The notes under the pieces were generated by a model. The model worked only from the letters and a program-made list of their open reading frames with translations. It was not told where the DNA came from and ran no database searches. The translations under genes and the position numbers were made by a program. Of a stretch of DNA of 64,000 nucleotides, positions 52,329-61,147 are shown piece by piece. Each line of letters starts with the position of its first letter. Position 1 is the stretch's first letter. The stretch covers positions 1 through 64,000 of the forward strand of contig JALCCK010000004.1 of NCBI GenBank assembly GCA_022640795.1. Direction: 5' to 3'. Source of the stretch: Treponema sp. Lineage in GTDB: Bacteria > Spirochaetota > Spirochaetia > Treponematales > Treponemataceae.

Positions 52329-53189
52329 ATGGAATATATACGATCAATCATAAATATAGGTAGATGGTTTGAAATAATCATTAACTGGATGACGGATCAC
52401 TGGAAGAACTTCTTTGATGGGATATCTTTTATTGTCAATGGCGTTGTAAATGGATTTACTTCGTTCTTTCTTTTTCCACATCCGCTTATCGTAATAGGGA
52501 TATTTACCATTCTTGCATGGTGGCTCGCAAAAAAGGGCGTCGGTTTATTCACGCTTACAGGATTTCTGCTTATTTATTATATGGGACTCTGGACGGAAAC
52601 AATGGAGACTCTGGCGCTTGTACTTGCAGCGGTTATTCTTGCCATAATTATTGGAGTTCCGGTCGGTATCTGGTGCAGTAAAAATAAAACGGCAGAACAC
52701 ATCATCAGGCCGATCCTCGATTTCATGCAGACACTGCCAGCCTTTGTTTATCTTATTCCGGCTGTCTTGTTTTTCAGGCTTGGTCCTGTTCCCGGTGTCA
52801 TTGCAACATTGGTTTTTTCTATTCCTCCTGCCGTCAGATTCACTAATCTCGGCATACGACAGGTACCGGTTTCCATTAAAGAGGCATGCAGGGCTTTCGG
52901 CGCTACTACCTGGCAGACACTCATCAAGGCCGAGCTGCCGATCGCACTACCAACCATCATGGCGGGTATTAATCAGACCATTATGCTGTCTCTGTCGATG
53001 GTTGTTATATCGGGAATGATTGGTGCCGGCGGATTGGGTAACGAAGTACTGAAAGGCATTACGCAGCTAAAAATAGACACCGGTTTCGAAGGTGGAATAG
53101 CGATAGTCATTCTCGCAATTTTCCTTGATAGAGTAACACAGGCACTCGGCCGGCGCACATCGAACATAACAGAAAAAAAGCAAAAATAA
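52329..53189 (+). CDS. proW: Glycine betaine/proline ABC transporter permease (ProW/OpuAB)
   Basis: A 286-residue inner-membrane protein, RBS AAGGGGG. Seven hydrophobic segments are visible. Family motifs are WMTDHWKNFFDGISFIVNG (about 19-37), MQTLPAFVYLIPAVLFFRLG (about 137-156), the EAA motif KEACRAFGATTWQTLIKAELP (about 183-203) and MLSLSMVVISGMIGAGGLG (about 217-235). It lies 15 bases after the ATPase gene. Confidence 0.95.
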   Translation: MEYIRSIINIGRWFEIIINWMTDHWKNFFDGISFIVNGVVNGFTSFFLFPHPLIVIGIFTILAWWLAKKGVGLFTLTGFLLIYYMGLWTETMETLALVLAAVILAIIIGVPVGIWCSKNKTAEHIIRPILDFMQTLPAFVYLIPAVLFFRLGPVPGVIATLVFSIPPAVRFTNLGIRQVPVSIKEACRAFGATTWQTLIKAELPIALPTIMAGINQTIMLSLSMVVISGMIGAGGLGNEVLKGITQLKIDTGFEGGIAIVILAIFLDRVTQALGRRTSNITEKKQK

Positions 53190-53202
53190 AGGAGAACTAA
53201 AG

Positions 53203-53214
53203 ATGGGCTGTTAG
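53203..53214 (+). other. Three-codon reading frame (Met-Gly-Cys) with a good RBS, then hairpin
   Basis: GGAG (53191-53194) precedes ATG-GGC-TGT-TAG by 8 bases between proW and proX. A hairpin TGCGCT-N7-AGCGCA (53231-53249) follows, then the proper proX RBS. Either a start-stop regulatory frame or a chance RBS. Confidence 0.35.
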
Positions 53215-53283
53215 TCAAATCTTTGTTGAATGCGCTGTTCATAAGCGCACACTCCTCGAGATCTTTCACAGGAGGTTCTTTTT

Positions 53284-54183
53284 ATGAAGAACAAAATTTT
53301 TATTACAGCAACAGTCGGGCTCTGTATCATTATGATTTCCGGCTGCTCAAAAAAAACAACAGCTGGTAAATCAGCAAAAAAAACGGCCGATCTTGTCTAT
53401 GTTAACTGGGAAGAAGGGGTTGATTATACACATCTCGCAGCAGCAGTTCTTGAAGAAAAGCTCGGATATACCGTAAATCTGACGGCAGCTGACGTTGCGC
53501 CGGCTTACGTTTCTATTGCACAGGGTGATAAAGATGCATTTATGGAAGCATGGCTTCCAACAACGCACAAATCATACCTTGAAAAATACGGTGACAGAAT
53601 TACGGAACTGGGAACACTTTATACGGACACAGCGCTGGGACTTGTCGTGCCAAGTTATATGTATAATGCCGGGGTTCAGAGTATTTCGGATCTGCTGAAA
53701 CCGGATGTACAAAAAAAACTTAATTCAAAAATAACAGGAATCGATGCAGGAGCCGGAGTTATGCTGACGACCGAAAACGATGCTATGCCGGCATACGGGC
53801 TGGATAAAGCGGGATACAAATTGGTTGCTTCTTCAGGTCCTGCCATGATGGCGTCGCTCAAACAGGCTATTGCAAACAAAGAATACATCGTTGTAACCGG
53901 ATGGCAACCGCACTCGATGTTCGGGTATTTTGACCTGAAATTTCTCAAACAGGACAAACAGAAAATTTGGGACAGTGAAAATATCTATATCTATGGACGT
54001 AAAAATATTAGAAACGATAAACCGGAACTGGCTCAATTTCTAAGTACCATGAAATTGACGAACGATGAGCTGAGTTCTCTTATGGTAGCACTAAAAGAAT
54101 CAGATAAGGACACATTGGCAGCAGCCTATGACTGGATGCATGACCATGAAGAAGTTGTTTCAGCCTGGCTTCCAAAACAATAA
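53284..54183 (+). CDS. opuAC: Glycine betaine-binding lipoprotein (OpuAC/ProX)
   Basis: A 299-residue lipoprotein with signal ending ISGC (Cys about 21) and a Lys-rich linker. Ligand-cage aromatics are recognisable in VNWEEGVDYTHLAAAVLEE (about 40-58), DAFMEAWLPTTH (about 82-93) and VVTGWQPHSMF (about 202-212), the pattern of OpuAC-type quaternary-amine binding proteins. RBS AGGAGG. Encoded last in the operon, 94 bases after proW. Betaine, proline betaine or related osmolytes are the likely ligands. Confidence 0.93.
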   Translation: MKNKIFITATVGLCIIMISGCSKKTTAGKSAKKTADLVYVNWEEGVDYTHLAAAVLEEKLGYTVNLTAADVAPAYVSIAQGDKDAFMEAWLPTTHKSYLEKYGDRITELGTLYTDTALGLVVPSYMYNAGVQSISDLLKPDVQKKLNSKITGIDAGAGVMLTTENDAMPAYGLDKAGYKLVASSGPAMMASLKQAIANKEYIVVTGWQPHSMFGYFDLKFLKQDKQKIWDSENIYIYGRKNIRNDKPELAQFLSTMKLTNDELSSLMVALKESDKDTLAAAYDWMHDHEEVVSAWLPKQ

Positions 54184-54190
54184 ATACAAA

Positions 54191-54661
54191 TTACATAATT
54201 CGTAATATCTCAAGTACTGCACAAATTTTATCTGCAATACAGACGAAAACTGCTTCCGCTGATTTTGGCGGCGTCGGGGTAAGGGGAAACATATGATGAC
54301 GGATAATATCCGTTTCCGTCGGTGTCAGGATAAAATCCCGTTTTGCGTTTGCATAGGCAACGGCGGGGTGTCGCAGTCCGTGCCATCGGTGAGCAGGATC
54401 TTTGTCATGCCAATCGTATAAAAAATAGTCGTGAAGCAGAGCACCCTTTAAAAGGGACGGTCTGTCTACTTTCCATCTGAAAATGGATGCCAGACGACTG
54501 CTCAGCAACGCGACATTACAGCTGTGCCGGAATACGCTTGTATGGCCGTGCTGTTTGAATTTCTTCGATTCTGTGAATCTGGACGCGTTTTCTACTTCCT
54601 GAAGTATTTTCAGGAAGACTCCGTCATAACGCATCCGTGAAATACCTGTTGTATCTGTCAT
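54191..54661 (-). CDS. HD-domain hydrolase
   Basis: A 156-residue protein with the HD phosphohydrolase pattern: FRHSCNVALLSSRLA (first His, about 44-58), GALLHDYFLYDW with the HD pair (about 73-84), and RHHMFPLTP (about 124-132). ATG 54661 is tentative: the RBS is poor and a second ATG exists nine codons later. Small HD proteins of this kind often hydrolyse nucleotides or phosphorylated metabolites. The end is 8 bases from the convergent opuAC stop. Confidence 0.82.
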   Translation of the reverse strand: MTDTTGISRMRYDGVFLKILQEVENASRFTESKKFKQHGHTSVFRHSCNVALLSSRLASIFRWKVDRPSLLKGALLHDYFLYDWHDKDPAHRWHGLRHPAVAYANAKRDFILTPTETDIIRHHMFPLTPTPPKSAEAVFVCIADKICAVLEILRIM

Positions 54662-54804
54662 AGTGTACCGAACTATATCCCTTCCGAAATGAAAAAACAA
54701 GTTTTCAAAACTAGTATTCCGTTAGATTCCGGTAAGAATCCTAATAGAAGAGAACAGTCATGGTGAAGTATCGTTTTTGTGTAACGAACAAATTTTCAAA
54801 GTGA

Positions 54805-54834
54805 TAGACTTTTTAAACTCGTCGGGTATATAAT
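54805..54834 (+). promoter_or_regulatory. Promoter of the HD/NnrD/cyclase operon
   Basis: TAGACT (54805-54810) and TATAAT (54829-54834) are 18 bases apart, 40 bases upstream of the HD gene start and its AGAGG RBS. Confidence 0.5.
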
Positions 54835-54873
54835 AAGAAGATACTTACTGTCGGTAAAAAAAGAGGTAGTGTA

Positions 54874-55461
54874 ATGAAAATAGAACAGGCTGAAAAATTA
54901 CTTGCAGAATATGTTTCCGGAGAAACGCTTGTCCGTCATTGTCATACTGTTGCAACTGTTATGCGCCGGTATGCAGAAATTCTCGGTGAAACAGACCCTG
55001 AATTCTGGGAATGTGTCGGGTTGCTGCACGATCTTGATTTCGAGAACTATCCGGCCGAACACTGCGTCAAAGTCAAAGAAATCCTTGAATCCGAAAAGCC
55101 GAATTATCCCGACGGTAACGGCGGATCTCTCATTACCGACCGAATGATCCATGCAATCCAGAGCCACGGGTGGAAAATCTGCTGCGACGTAAAACCAGAA
55201 CTCATGATGGAAAAAGTTTTGTATACGATTGATGAATTGACCGGACTTATCTATGCCTGCGCAATGGCCCGTCCTTCAAAAAGTGTTATGGATATGGAAG
55301 TAAAATCCGTCGTTAAAAAATTCAAATCTAAATCATTCGCAGCCGGCTGTAATCGTGATGTTATCGCAGAGGGTGTTCAAATGATGGAAAGCAATTTGCA
55401 GGAAGTCATCCAGAACTGTATTACGGCAATGCGGACTCGCCATGAAGAACTCGGTGTCTGA
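54874..55461 (+). CDS. HD-domain hydrolase
   Basis: A 195-residue HD protein. Residues 20-70 include LVRHCHTVATVMRRYAEILG (first His), and CVGLLHDLDFENYPAEH carries the HD pair (about 49-52). IQSHGWKICCD (about 97-107) and YTIDELTGLIYACAMARPS (about 120-138) match the family of HD proteins annotated as uncharacterised hydrolases near 5'-nucleotidases. Start has AGAGG seven bases upstream. It is followed by the NAD(P)HX repair gene after 2 bases and by the cyclase gene, forming a three-gene operon. Confidence 0.88.
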   Translation: MKIEQAEKLLAEYVSGETLVRHCHTVATVMRRYAEILGETDPEFWECVGLLHDLDFENYPAEHCVKVKEILESEKPNYPDGNGGSLITDRMIHAIQSHGWKICCDVKPELMMEKVLYTIDELTGLIYACAMARPSKSVMDMEVKSVVKKFKSKSFAAGCNRDVIAEGVQMMESNLQEVIQNCITAMRTRHEELGV

Positions 55462-55463
55462 GT

Positions 55464-57068
55464 ATGCAGCGATTGTTTGCGGATGTACGGCCTCTCGATA
55501 AAAAAGCTGTCGACGATTATGACCTTACGGAAGACCTCCTCATGGAAAATGCGGCGACGGCACTGGAACGGGAAGTTTCACATATAAAAGGTACAGCGCA
55601 TGCAGCCTGTCTTATAGTTACCGGCAGCGGAAATAACGGCGGCGACGGAATAGCGCTTGCACGCAAAATTGCAGGCACGATGCCGGTTACGCTGTTCCTG
55701 GCAAAGAATCCGGTACCACCGGCAGCATGCCGGCAGTTAGAACGGGTTCAGAGGCTTCGTACAACTCAGGATTTCATTATCACAAATGATTTCGGAGAAG
55801 CCAGAAAGCTTGCATCGGCATTGTGTCTGTTTGAAAAAGTCATCATCGTCGAATGTCTTTTCGGCAGCGGTTTTCACGGGACTCTTTGCGGAACGGATGA
55901 GCACATACTCGACTGGCTCAACAGTATGTCGTATGCAGTAAAAATAGCATGTGATATTCCCGGAGGCCTCGACAGACATGGAATTCCAGCCCGTACGAAA
56001 ACAGGTGAAGAGCATAAAGCGTTTCATGCAGACATGACTGTTACAATGGGAGCACTGAAAACAGCGCTTTTCAGTTCGGAAGCAAAGGATTATACAGGAA
56101 ACATCATCTGCGCAGAACTTGGAATTGCCCGTAATCTGTATGAAACGGCAGGAAATTCTGCGTGCCAGCCCGAAGCACTGCTGCTTGAAAACAGCGACCG
56201 TATTGTACCGAGGCGTGAAAAACAGATGGTTCACAAAGGGACTTTCGGGCATACCGCTATCATAACCGGTCAAAAATCCGGAGCGTCGGTCATTGCGGGG
56301 AGCGCCGCGTTCGCATACGGAACAGGGCTCGTAACGCTCGTCCACGGAACAGGCAACAAGGATATTTCCGGATGTCCGTTTGAACTGATGCAGTCTGATT
56401 GTATTCCTGAAAACGTGAGTGCTGTCGCAGTCGGGATGGGACTCGGCAGAAGCCGCGGAAAATTCATAACAGCAGTCTGCCATGAAATAAAAACCCGTAC
56501 GGCAATACCGTTCGTACTTGATGCCGATATATTTTTCTCTCCTGAATTACCGGATCTGCTTTCGGAACGAAGCCGGCTGAAAGCACCAACAGTTCTGACG
56601 CCTCATCCGAAAGAATTTCTACATATTCTCGCCTTATGCAATATAAAAAACGAAAACGGAACAGCGTATTGCCTGCAAACTGTTCTGGAAGACAAACTCA
56701 CTCCGGTCCGCTCGTTTTGTCACAAGTATCCGGGTATTGTCCTTGTTTTGAAAGATGCAACGACACTTATAGCCTGTCAGGTGCCGGAAGAGGAACAGCA
56801 CTGCGAAACCGGTCTGCAGCTGTTCGTCAGTCCGCTCGGGAAGAACTGTCTTGCAAAAGGCGGAAGCGGAGATGTTCTGGCAGGAGTCACCGCAGCTCTG
56901 TTAAGCCAGCCCTGCTTTCTGGCACGGTCCGGTACGCTGTATCCGCCGCTGTTCGCTGCCGTACAGGCAGTACTAGCTCATGCTGCTGCATCACAACACA
57001 TAACGAGTTCCTGGGGCATGACACCGTTCATGCTCATCGAAAAACTGAGGGAAGATAAAGGAATATGA
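55464..57068 (+). CDS. nnr: Bifunctional NAD(P)HX epimerase/dehydratase
   Basis: A 534-residue metabolite-repair enzyme. The N-terminal epimerase domain (about 1-215) has LLMENAATAL, VTGSGNNGGDGIALARKI (about 51-68) and ACDIPGGLDRHG (about 166-177). The C-terminal ADP-dependent dehydratase domain (about 245-530) has KGTFGHTAIITGQKSGASVIAG, LTPHPKEF (about 379-386) and the ATP/ADP-site GKNCLAKGGSGDVLAG (about 459-474). It reconverts damaged, hydrated NADH and NADPH to the usable cofactors in the cytoplasm. Its stop overlaps the next start by 4 bases. Confidence 0.94.
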   Translation: MQRLFADVRPLDKKAVDDYDLTEDLLMENAATALEREVSHIKGTAHAACLIVTGSGNNGGDGIALARKIAGTMPVTLFLAKNPVPPAACRQLERVQRLRTTQDFIITNDFGEARKLASALCLFEKVIIVECLFGSGFHGTLCGTDEHILDWLNSMSYAVKIACDIPGGLDRHGIPARTKTGEEHKAFHADMTVTMGALKTALFSSEAKDYTGNIICAELGIARNLYETAGNSACQPEALLLENSDRIVPRREKQMVHKGTFGHTAIITGQKSGASVIAGSAAFAYGTGLVTLVHGTGNKDISGCPFELMQSDCIPENVSAVAVGMGLGRSRGKFITAVCHEIKTRTAIPFVLDADIFFSPELPDLLSERSRLKAPTVLTPHPKEFLHILALCNIKNENGTAYCLQTVLEDKLTPVRSFCHKYPGIVLVLKDATTLIACQVPEEEQHCETGLQLFVSPLGKNCLAKGGSGDVLAGVTAALLSQPCFLARSGTLYPPLFAAVQAVLAHAAASQHITSSWGMTPFMLIEKLREDKGI

Positions 57069-59062
57069 AACAGCTGCAGTACCTTTCAAACCTGAACATA
57101 TTCGGAATACTCTCGATACTTATCGCGCTGTTTTTTCTTGTCTTCGGAACAGCACTATTCGTCAGAAATTCAGAACGAAGCCTGAAATGGGCCATTCTGT
57201 ATCTTTTCGCAAGTTTCTGCATCTGGTGTTTTTCGCATGGTTGCCTGTTGCTTTCTCCATCGCCGGAATATGCCTATGCGTTCAATGCCGTCGGCTGTTT
57301 TGGGTTCGATACTATTTTTTCCGCAATCATAACATTCTTCATCTGTTTAAAACATGAACATCTCTCAACTCAGCACAAGCTGGCCATCGGTCTTAACAAT
57401 GCAGTTTCCATCTATCTTATCATCTCAACGCTTTTTTTCGGAAACCGCCCGGTCGCCTATATCATGACCGCCAGCGGATGGCGTGACTGCCCGCCGATCG
57501 ACAATATCCATTATAAAATCTATACGCTGGCAGAAATAGTGTGGATTTTCGAAATGCTGTATCTTGTAATAGATTATCGGATCTACACGAAGAAAAAAGG
57601 CTTCGCCATTCTGATTAAGCAGGCAAATATAATCATGTGGACAGGAATAACAAGTCTGGTCGTCGGCGTTCTGTCAAACAATATTCTGCCGCTGCTTAAT
57701 GTGCAGCTTCCGGCGTTCGGGACCATCGTTGTTTCCATCTGGCTGGCAGGACTTGGTATTGCTATAACAAGATACCGATTCCTTATGCCGACTCTTGCTT
57801 ATGCAACTGCCGACATTTTTAAACTCGGCGGAGAGATAATGATTGTTACGGACACAAATTTCAATATTATTGAAGCAAATGATTTTTGTCTTAAAACACT
57901 GGGATATACGAAAGACGAAATCAGACAGGAAAATCTGAGTTCCCTGCTTATGAAGCGGACCATGACGCTGCCGTCGTCGATTGACGGAAGTGGAAACATG
58001 TTTGAAAGCAAGCTGTACACAAAAGACAATAAAATGCTGTATGTTAACGTGAAGGCTTCTCCGATTTATAATCAGCAGATTATCATAGGGGTACTTTACA
58101 TTCTTTCCGACGTAACGCTGTTCAAAAACCAGAATGAAATGCTGGAAAAACGTATCATTGAAAGAACCGGACAGATAACAAAGCATCTTACCATTATGCA
58201 GTATTACACCCGTCCCTCACTTATAAAAGCTATACAGGAAGGCAAAGATCCGACGAAGTTTAAACCGAAAACGGAAAACAAAGCGGTACTTTTTACCGAT
58301 CTGCGTAATTTTACCACGATTTCAGAGCGGTTGACCTCAGAAGAAACGGTTAATTTTCTAAATGCCTACTTTAATGAAATGAGTGTTTCCATAACAAATT
58401 GTAATGGTGAAATAGACAAACTCATCGGAGACTGCATCATGGCGCTTTTTAATACATCCGACGACGCAGTCGCATCTGCAATAGATCTGCGGAAACGCCT
58501 CAAAAATTTCAACGACCTGCTCAAACTGAAAGGACGGCGTCCGGTAGATATCGGAACGGGAATAAATTTCGGACTGGTAAATGTCGGAAATCTCGGTTCA
58601 CATACGAAACTTGACTATACGGTCATCGGTGATATTGTAAATGTCGCAAACAGAATGGAATCATTGACGAAATACTACAAGACGCCTATTCTGATTTCAG
58701 AACAGGTAAAAAAAGAACTGCACGGCATTCATTCAGTCCGCTTTATAGACGAAATCGTAATAAAAGGTGGTGACAGCAGCACCCGGATATACGAAATTTA
58801 TGATTACCTTGATGAAAACAGCAAGGTCTCAAGACCGCTTTATCAAAAAACATTGGACGAAGCCTTCGGAGAATACCGGAACGGCAATTTTCTGCGCGCA
58901 GCAGCATTGTATCATGCGCTTGCCCGAAAAATAGAACAAAAGGGAATGCCGAAGGATCCGCTTATAGCAATCTACCAGAAACGTTGTATGGATCTTTTTA
59001 AGGAAAATCAGGCCGGACTGCTGAAAAAATGGAACGGTATCTACCGTTTCGAAACAAAATAA
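57065..59062 (+). CDS. 7TM-PAS class III adenylate cyclase
   Basis: A 665-residue membrane cyclase. Residues 1-235 hold seven helices of the histidine-kinase 7TM type, residues 250-360 a PAS domain (DTNFNIIEANDFCLKTLGYT, then LYILSDVTLF), and residues 395-580 the catalytic domain. Metal-binding Asp residues are in VLFTDLRNFTT and KLIGDCIMALF; substrate-site KLDYTVIGD has the Lys-Asp pair specifying adenine; transition-state NVANRME has Asn and Arg. It should make cAMP. A TPR-like tail of about 80 residues follows (EAFGEYRNGNFLRAAALYHALA). It shares its N-terminal module with the two GGDEF proteins. Confidence 0.93.
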   Translation: MKQLQYLSNLNIFGILSILIALFFLVFGTALFVRNSERSLKWAILYLFASFCIWCFSHGCLLLSPSPEYAYAFNAVGCFGFDTIFSAIITFFICLKHEHLSTQHKLAIGLNNAVSIYLIISTLFFGNRPVAYIMTASGWRDCPPIDNIHYKIYTLAEIVWIFEMLYLVIDYRIYTKKKGFAILIKQANIIMWTGITSLVVGVLSNNILPLLNVQLPAFGTIVVSIWLAGLGIAITRYRFLMPTLAYATADIFKLGGEIMIVTDTNFNIIEANDFCLKTLGYTKDEIRQENLSSLLMKRTMTLPSSIDGSGNMFESKLYTKDNKMLYVNVKASPIYNQQIIIGVLYILSDVTLFKNQNEMLEKRIIERTGQITKHLTIMQYYTRPSLIKAIQEGKDPTKFKPKTENKAVLFTDLRNFTTISERLTSEETVNFLNAYFNEMSVSITNCNGEIDKLIGDCIMALFNTSDDAVASAIDLRKRLKNFNDLLKLKGRRPVDIGTGINFGLVNVGNLGSHTKLDYTVIGDIVNVANRMESLTKYYKTPILISEQVKKELHGIHSVRFIDEIVIKGGDSSTRIYEIYDYLDENSKVSRPLYQKTLDEAFGEYRNGNFLRAAALYHALARKIEQKGMPKDPLIAIYQKRCMDLFKENQAGLLKKWNGIYRFETK

Positions 59063-59078
59063 TTCCGGCCCGTTTATA

Positions 59079-60059
59079 TCAGCGGTCTTCTCTGAAGTAC
59101 GGTTCACCGAGGCTTTCAGGCGGTTGAATTTCTCTGTTGCTGTGCATGCTTGTCGCAACGAGGACAACAATAGTAACGACATACTGCAGCATTTTAAACA
59201 ATTCCTGTGTTCCGCGAGTAAGTCCGGGAATATACAGATACAGAATGTACAGAGCACCAAAAAGAAAAGCACCCATCACCGCTTTCCGGGAATCCCATAA
59301 CGCGAAAATAACCATTGCAATGGCAAGCCATCCACGGTCTCCGAAACCATTATTCGTCCATGTTCCCCCAAGGTATTCCATAACAAAATACAGTCCGCCG
59401 AGACCTGCTATTGCGCCGCCGATAACAGTAGCAAAATATTTGTAGCGGACAACGTTAATCCCCGCAGCATCTGCCGTTGCCGGATTTTCACCCACGGAAC
59501 GAAGATTCAGCCCGACTCTTGTTCTGGTTATGACAAAGGCAGTAAGAAACGCAAGAATGATCGAAAGATAGGTCAGAAATCCGTATGAAAAAAGTAATTT
59601 TCCCGCAACCGGGATATTCTTCAGTACGGGAATTTGTTTCTGAAACGCACCTGCAGTCGCCGCAACGGAAACCTGTCCGACTCCTCCGGCCAATTTTGAA
59701 ATGGAACCGCCGAAGAAATTTCCGAATCCTATACCAAAAGTCGTCAGTGCAAGCCCTACGACATTTTGATTCGCACGGAGTGAAATAGTCAGAAAACTGT
59801 AAATCAGAGCTCCGAATCCCGCACAGACAAGAGAAGTTCCAAACGAAATAAGCATTCCGATAAACGGAACCGGAACTGAAACCGTATTTTCATAGAAGAA
59901 AGCGCCGACTAATCCTGCGATGCCTCCCATATACATAAGTCCGGGAATACCAAGATTAAGATTTCCTGACTTTTCAGTGACTATTTCACCGGTCGCTCCG
60001 AACAGAATGCTTATTCCCTGGGAAATAGCTTTCTGTATAAAGGTAATTACGATACTCAT
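59079..60059 (-). CDS. Nucleoside ABC transporter permease (YufQ/BmpG type)
   Basis: A 326-residue permease of the branched-chain-like family with about nine hydrophobic segments. Typical are GATGEIVTEKSGNLNLGIPGLM (about 21-42, abbreviated by position), NQNVVGLALTTFGIGFG (about 96-112), RTRVGLNLRSVGENPATADAAGI (about 179-201) and DRGWLAIAMVIFALW (about 239-253). Encoded last in the operon; its start overlaps the previous stop by 4 bases. Works with the other permease, the double ATPase and the BMP protein to import purine or other nucleosides. Confidence 0.93.
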   Translation of the reverse strand: MSIVITFIQKAISQGISILFGATGEIVTEKSGNLNLGIPGLMYMGGIAGLVGAFFYENTVSVPVPFIGMLISFGTSLVCAGFGALIYSFLTISLRANQNVVGLALTTFGIGFGNFFGGSISKLAGGVGQVSVAATAGAFQKQIPVLKNIPVAGKLLFSYGFLTYLSIILAFLTAFVITRTRVGLNLRSVGENPATADAAGINVVRYKYFATVIGGAIAGLGGLYFVMEYLGGTWTNNGFGDRGWLAIAMVIFALWDSRKAVMGAFLFGALYILYLYIPGLTRGTQELFKMLQYVVTIVVLVATSMHSNREIQPPESLGEPYFREDR

Positions 60060-61147
60060 GCTGTTTCCTCCGTGTCATCACCGACCGCCGCTATCTCATA
60101 GTTTATAAAGAATTCGCATCCTATCAAAAAGAACAGAATAATGCCCGTTATGATGTCCGATACGTTTTCGTTCAGTCCGAATTGCGAGGCGATCTGTATA
60201 GCACCCTTTTCCATAAAAACCAGCAGTGCAGAAACAGCCGCCATTGCAATCGAATTAAAATGTGCCGTCCATGCAACAATAATCGCGGTAAATCCGCGGC
60301 CGCCTGCCAGACTGGTCGAAATTGTGTGGCTTGCCCCGGACACAATCAGACTGCCTGCAAATCCGCAGATGGCACCGGACAGCGCCATCGTTCGTAAAAT
60401 AACTTTTTTTACGCTGATTCCAGCATACCGGGCTGTGTCGCGGCTTTCTCCGACGACTGCAAGTTCATATCCGCTTTTGGTGTATCTGAGATACAACGCA
60501 ACCACCACGGTTATCAAAAGAGCGAGCAGAACATTCAAACCGTATTTTTCTCCGAACATCCGCGGGAACCACCCGGCCCCGGTCGTTGCATTGATTATCC
60601 CGACGGTATTCGAACCTTTCGGTTTTTCCCAGAACACGATACAGAACGTTACAAGCTGCATCGCCACGTAATTCATCATCAGAGTAAAAAGCGTTTCGTT
60701 CGTGTTGTATCTGGCTTTAAAAACAGCCGGTATCAGGCTCCAGATCATTCCGGCCGTACAGCTTGCTGCAAAAATCAAAACCAGCAGCAGTCCGTTCGGT
60801 ACCGCATTTCCGACATATATCATAAGTGCCGCAGCAGCAAGTCCGCCCATAAGGATCTGACCTTCTCCACCGATATTCCAGAATTTCATCTTAAAGGCAG
60901 GTACCAGCCCGACGGATACGACCAGCAGAACCATCGTGTCTCTGATAGTAACCCAAAGCCGTCTGTTGTTGCCGACAGCCCCGTCAATAATACCAGCATA
61001 TACCTGCAGAGGATTTAAATGCGTTACGGCAACTATTACAAAGGAACAGGTTACAAGACCTGCAAGTATGCCGAGAAGACGGATCCCCAATGCTCTGCCG
61101 TACGATATACCGGATCTTTTACGTATATGAAATTTATTCTGCTTCAT
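60056..61147 (-). CDS. Nucleoside ABC transporter permease (YufP/BmpF type)
   Basis: A 363-residue permease. Landmarks are WNIGGEGQILMGGLAAAALM (about 89-108), KARYNTNETLFTLMMNYVAMQ (about 138-158), ESRDTARYAGISVKKV (about 231-246) and GFTAIIVAWTAHFNSIAM (about 280-297). Start overlaps the ATPase stop by 4 bases (ATGA) and end overlaps the next permease start, so the three genes are tightly coupled. Confidence 0.93.
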   Translation of the reverse strand: MKQNKFHIRKRSGISYGRALGIRLLGILAGLVTCSFVIVAVTHLNPLQVYAGIIDGAVGNNRRLWVTIRDTMVLLVVSVGLVPAFKMKFWNIGGEGQILMGGLAAAALMIYVGNAVPNGLLLVLIFAASCTAGMIWSLIPAVFKARYNTNETLFTLMMNYVAMQLVTFCIVFWEKPKGSNTVGIINATTGAGWFPRMFGEKYGLNVLLALLITVVVALYLRYTKSGYELAVVGESRDTARYAGISVKKVILRTMALSGAICGFAGSLIVSGASHTISTSLAGGRGFTAIIVAWTAHFNSIAMAAVSALLVFMEKGAIQIASQFGLNENVSDIITGIILFFLIGCEFFINYEIAAVGDDTEETA

